Positions 7,099-8,689 of a DNA stretch of 8,689 nt are shown here, one piece after another. This DNA comes from Prevotellamassilia sp. (GTDB taxonomy: Bacteria > Bacteroidota > Bacteroidia > Bacteroidales > Bacteroidaceae), in assembly GCA_009775705.1 (NCBI GenBank), contig VSQE01000089.1, positions 1-8,689 on the forward strand, given 5' to 3'. Under the pieces are notes generated by a model that saw nothing but the letters and a program-made list of their open reading frames with translations, was not told the origin of the DNA and did no database searches. The stretch's first letter is position 1, and every line of letters starts with the position of its first letter. The translations under genes and the position numbers were made by a program.

Positions 7099-8148
7099 AT
7101 GGAAAAACGAATACTATTTCTCGACGACATGCGCGTGATAGCATGCTTCATGGTCATCATGATCCACTCCTGCGAGTTCTTCTTCATTGACGGTCCGGAC
7201 ATCGGCATACACAGTCTGACTGACGGTTTCTGGGTAAGCGTCATCGACAGTGCCTTCCGCTGTTCTGTGCCACTGTTCGTCATGATATCGGCCTTTCTGC
7301 TCGCACCGGTCCAAGGAGACATCACGACATTCTTCAGGAAGAGGCTGCTGAGGGTCGTGGTCCCTTTCATCTTCTGGTCCATACTGTACGCTGTCCTTCC
7401 TGCTCTATGGGAAGAAACGGACATAGTGGAATCTCTGCTGCAACTGACCCATAACTTTAATGACACGAGCGGGCATCTCTGGTTTGTGTACATGCTCATC
7501 GGGCTGTATCTGTTTATGCCAGTCATTTCTCCGTGGCTGGAAAAAGCCGGAAAGAAGGAAGAGCAACTGTTCCTGCTCCTGTGGTTTCTCTCCTCATGCT
7601 TCGTCTACCTGCATGACTGGCTTGGCCCTCTCTTCGGTGAATGCTACTGGAACGAGTACCATACGCTATGGTATTTCTCCGGCTTTCTCGGATACGTAGT
7701 ACTGGCCCACTACATCCGCCATCATCTGAAATGGAGCCGAACAAAATGTTTGGCACTGGGCGCAGCGCTCTACCTGACGGGCTACTACTTCACCGCCACC
7801 ATCTGGTACGACCGGATCACGACCGCTGACACCCTGCAACAGCTGGAACTGAGTTGGCGCTTCTGTTCACCCAATGTCATCGCCATGAGTTTCGGAGCAT
7901 TCATCATAATCCGGTCCGTCTTTTCCCGCCGGAAACATGAAAACCGCATCGTCAAGGAAATTTCCGCACTAAGTTACGGCATATATCTGATGCACATTTT
8001 AGTTTTGGGCGCAGTCTACCGGTTGCTCGAAGGACAGTTCCCCACACAGTGGACCATTCCCGCCGTAGGCATACTGACCTTTATCATCTGCTGTCTGCTG
8101 GCAAAAGTCATCTCCCTGCTGCGATGGAGCAAATACATCATCGGCTAA
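7099..8148 (+). CDS. Integral-membrane acyltransferase (acyltransferase 3 family)
   Basis: This is a 349-residue polytopic membrane protein of the acyltransferase 3 family (WecH/OatA-like), which moves acyl groups such as acetyl onto sugars or other surface molecules. The family N-terminus is clear: FLDDMRVIACFMVIMIHS (7-24), with Arg12 and the essential-type His23. CSVPLFVMISAFLL (55-68) and FRKRLLRVVVPFIFWS (79-94) are the usual second-helix and loop segments. SGHLWFVYMLIGLYLFMPVI (124-143) and the C-terminal LSYGIYLMHILVL (291-303) are also typical. About ten hydrophobic helices are present. The substrate cannot be told; no glycan or polysaccharide genes are next to it, so its target is probably not set by local context. 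It has its own promoter and a hairpin directly after the stop codon, so it appears monocistronic. It is divergent from the LuxR-type gene, which may control it. Confidence 0.88.
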   Translation: MEKRILFLDDMRVIACFMVIMIHSCEFFFIDGPDIGIHSLTDGFWVSVIDSAFRCSVPLFVMISAFLLAPVQGDITTFFRKRLLRVVVPFIFWSILYAVLPALWEETDIVESLLQLTHNFNDTSGHLWFVYMLIGLYLFMPVISPWLEKAGKKEEQLFLLLWFLSSCFVYLHDWLGPLFGECYWNEYHTLWYFSGFLGYVVLAHYIRHHLKWSRTKCLALGAALYLTGYYFTATIWYDRITTADTLQQLELSWRFCSPNVIAMSFGAFIIIRSVFSRRKHENRIVKEISALSYGIYLMHILVLGAVYRLLEGQFPTQWTIPAVGILTFIICCLLAKVISLLRWSKYIIG

Positions 8149-8151
8149 AAG

Positions 8152-8185
8152 GAAGAAGGCGGTCCGTTTCTGAATCGCCTTCTTC
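8152..8185. terminator. Hairpin terminator between convergent acyltransferase and FAS1 genes
   Basis: GAAGAAGGCG (8152-8161) pairs perfectly with CGCCTTCTTC (8176-8185), a 10-bp stem with a loop of up to 14 nt. It begins three bases after the acyltransferase stop codon. There is no long T-run on the + side, while on the - side the stem is followed by CTTTT, so termination may be better for the FAS1 gene. Confidence 0.7.
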
Positions 8186-8214
8186 ATTGTAATTGACTAT
8201 ACTTCTTTGAAGCA

Positions 8215-8689
8215 CTATTTCACTGCATAGCGGCGTACAAAGTCACGCGCTTTCTTCGCTGTGGTCCAAGCATTGTCATAACGACCGCCCTCAAGAGGTA
8301 CGAAGTTCAAGACCTTGCCCACCTGATGTATTACGGCATAAGAAGAGTTGGTAATGCCCGTTGCCGCCGTAGAAGAGGGAGACTTGTCAAAGTTGGCATC
8401 GCGTGCCAAGAGGTTATAGGGTTCGATGACATTCTGAGACACTCCGGAACCATCTGTCACCGTAATGACGCCAGGGGCCTGACTCATCATAAGATCAAGG
8501 AGAACATTCTGCTCATTGTCAACACAGAAGGTCTGGTAACAGCCCTCACTGCTCACATTGTCCACAAAAAACGACTGGTCCTGGAAATGATATTTCACGA
8601 AGTTGACCAGCATGGTGATCATGACCTGAGCCTTCAACTGGTTCTCCGGACTGAGTTTGACCTCATCACCCTCGGTAACCGTATTGCTC
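8215..8689 (-). CDS. C-terminal part of a probable fasciclin (FAS1) domain protein, 5' end cut by window
   Basis: The frame is open to the right edge and ends at the TAG at 8215-8217; 157 residues are visible and the start lies outside the window. A TTG at 8637 is not a credible start, since coding continues upstream (SNTVTEGDEVKLSPENQ). MLVNFVKYHFQDQSFFVDN near the front resembles the FAS1 segment in which a hydrophobic helix leads into a YH-type motif. SSYAVIHQVGKVLNFVP near the end matches the closing FAS1 segment (S..YxVHxID.VLLP in many members). In Bacteroidales such proteins are commonly surface or periplasmic lipoproteins, often near SusC/SusD-like genes; the signal peptide cannot be seen here. 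FAS1 domains are adhesion or binding modules with no enzyme activity known. The assignment rests on motif resemblance only. Confidence 0.6.
   Translation of the reverse strand, partial: SNTVTEGDEVKLSPENQLKAQVMITMLVNFVKYHFQDQSFFVDNVSSEGCYQTFCVDNEQNVLLDLMMSQAPGVITVTDGSGVSQNVIEPYNLLARDANFDKSPSSTAATGITNSSYAVIHQVGKVLNFVPLEGGRYDNAWTTAKKARDFVRRYAVK

Noticed and set aside
8215..8637. A complete 140-residue gene starting at TTG 8637
   Set aside because: The frame continues open upstream to the window edge with protein-like sequence, so the gene is cut by the edge and the TTG is internal.

Overview
The window carries a complete six-gene operon for the Na+-translocating NADH:quinone oxidoreductase (nqrA-nqrB-nqrC-nqrD-nqrE-nqrF, + strand, about 215-6122). 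It is followed by a convergent PAS-like/LuxR-type regulator (- strand, 6226-6999), a divergent integral-membrane acyltransferase (+ strand, 7099-8148), and the 3' end of a probable fasciclin-domain (FAS1) protein that runs off the right edge (- strand, 8215-8689). The organism is most likely a member of the Bacteroidales, probably Bacteroidaceae. The evidence is perfect matches to the Bacteroides -7 promoter element TAnnTTTG, A/T-rich start regions without clear Shine-Dalgarno sequences, G/C-rich third codon positions, and the style of the LuxR and FAS1 proteins. A species cannot be named from the sequence alone.

Region by region: 1-214 is an edge/intergenic stretch with the nqr promoter. 215-6122 holds the nqr genes, all on one strand with gaps of 11 to 65 bases and closed by a strong hairpin terminator at 6145-6180. 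6226-6999 is the regulator, which reads toward nqr and shares that terminator. 7000-7098 is a 99-base divergent promoter region built around a perfect 16-bp palindrome. 7099-8148 is the acyltransferase, and 8152-8185 is a second hairpin shared with the convergent FAS1 gene.

The six Nqr subunits form one inner-membrane complex. NqrF oxidises NADH through FAD and a [2Fe-2S] centre. Electrons then pass through the NqrD/NqrE intramembrane iron centre, the covalent FMNs of NqrC and NqrB, and riboflavin to the quinone (menaquinone in this group), with NqrB coupling this to Na+ export. All key cofactor ligands are present: four NqrF cysteines, two cysteines each in NqrD and NqrE, and the NqrC flavinylation motif. 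The NqrB flavinylation motif is slightly unusual (TMAT). I see no pseudogenes, mobile elements, RNA genes or CRISPR.

I do not find an undescribed system. The nqr part is core energy metabolism. The least explained parts are the orphan regulator and its palindromic divergent promoter shared with the acyltransferase gene.
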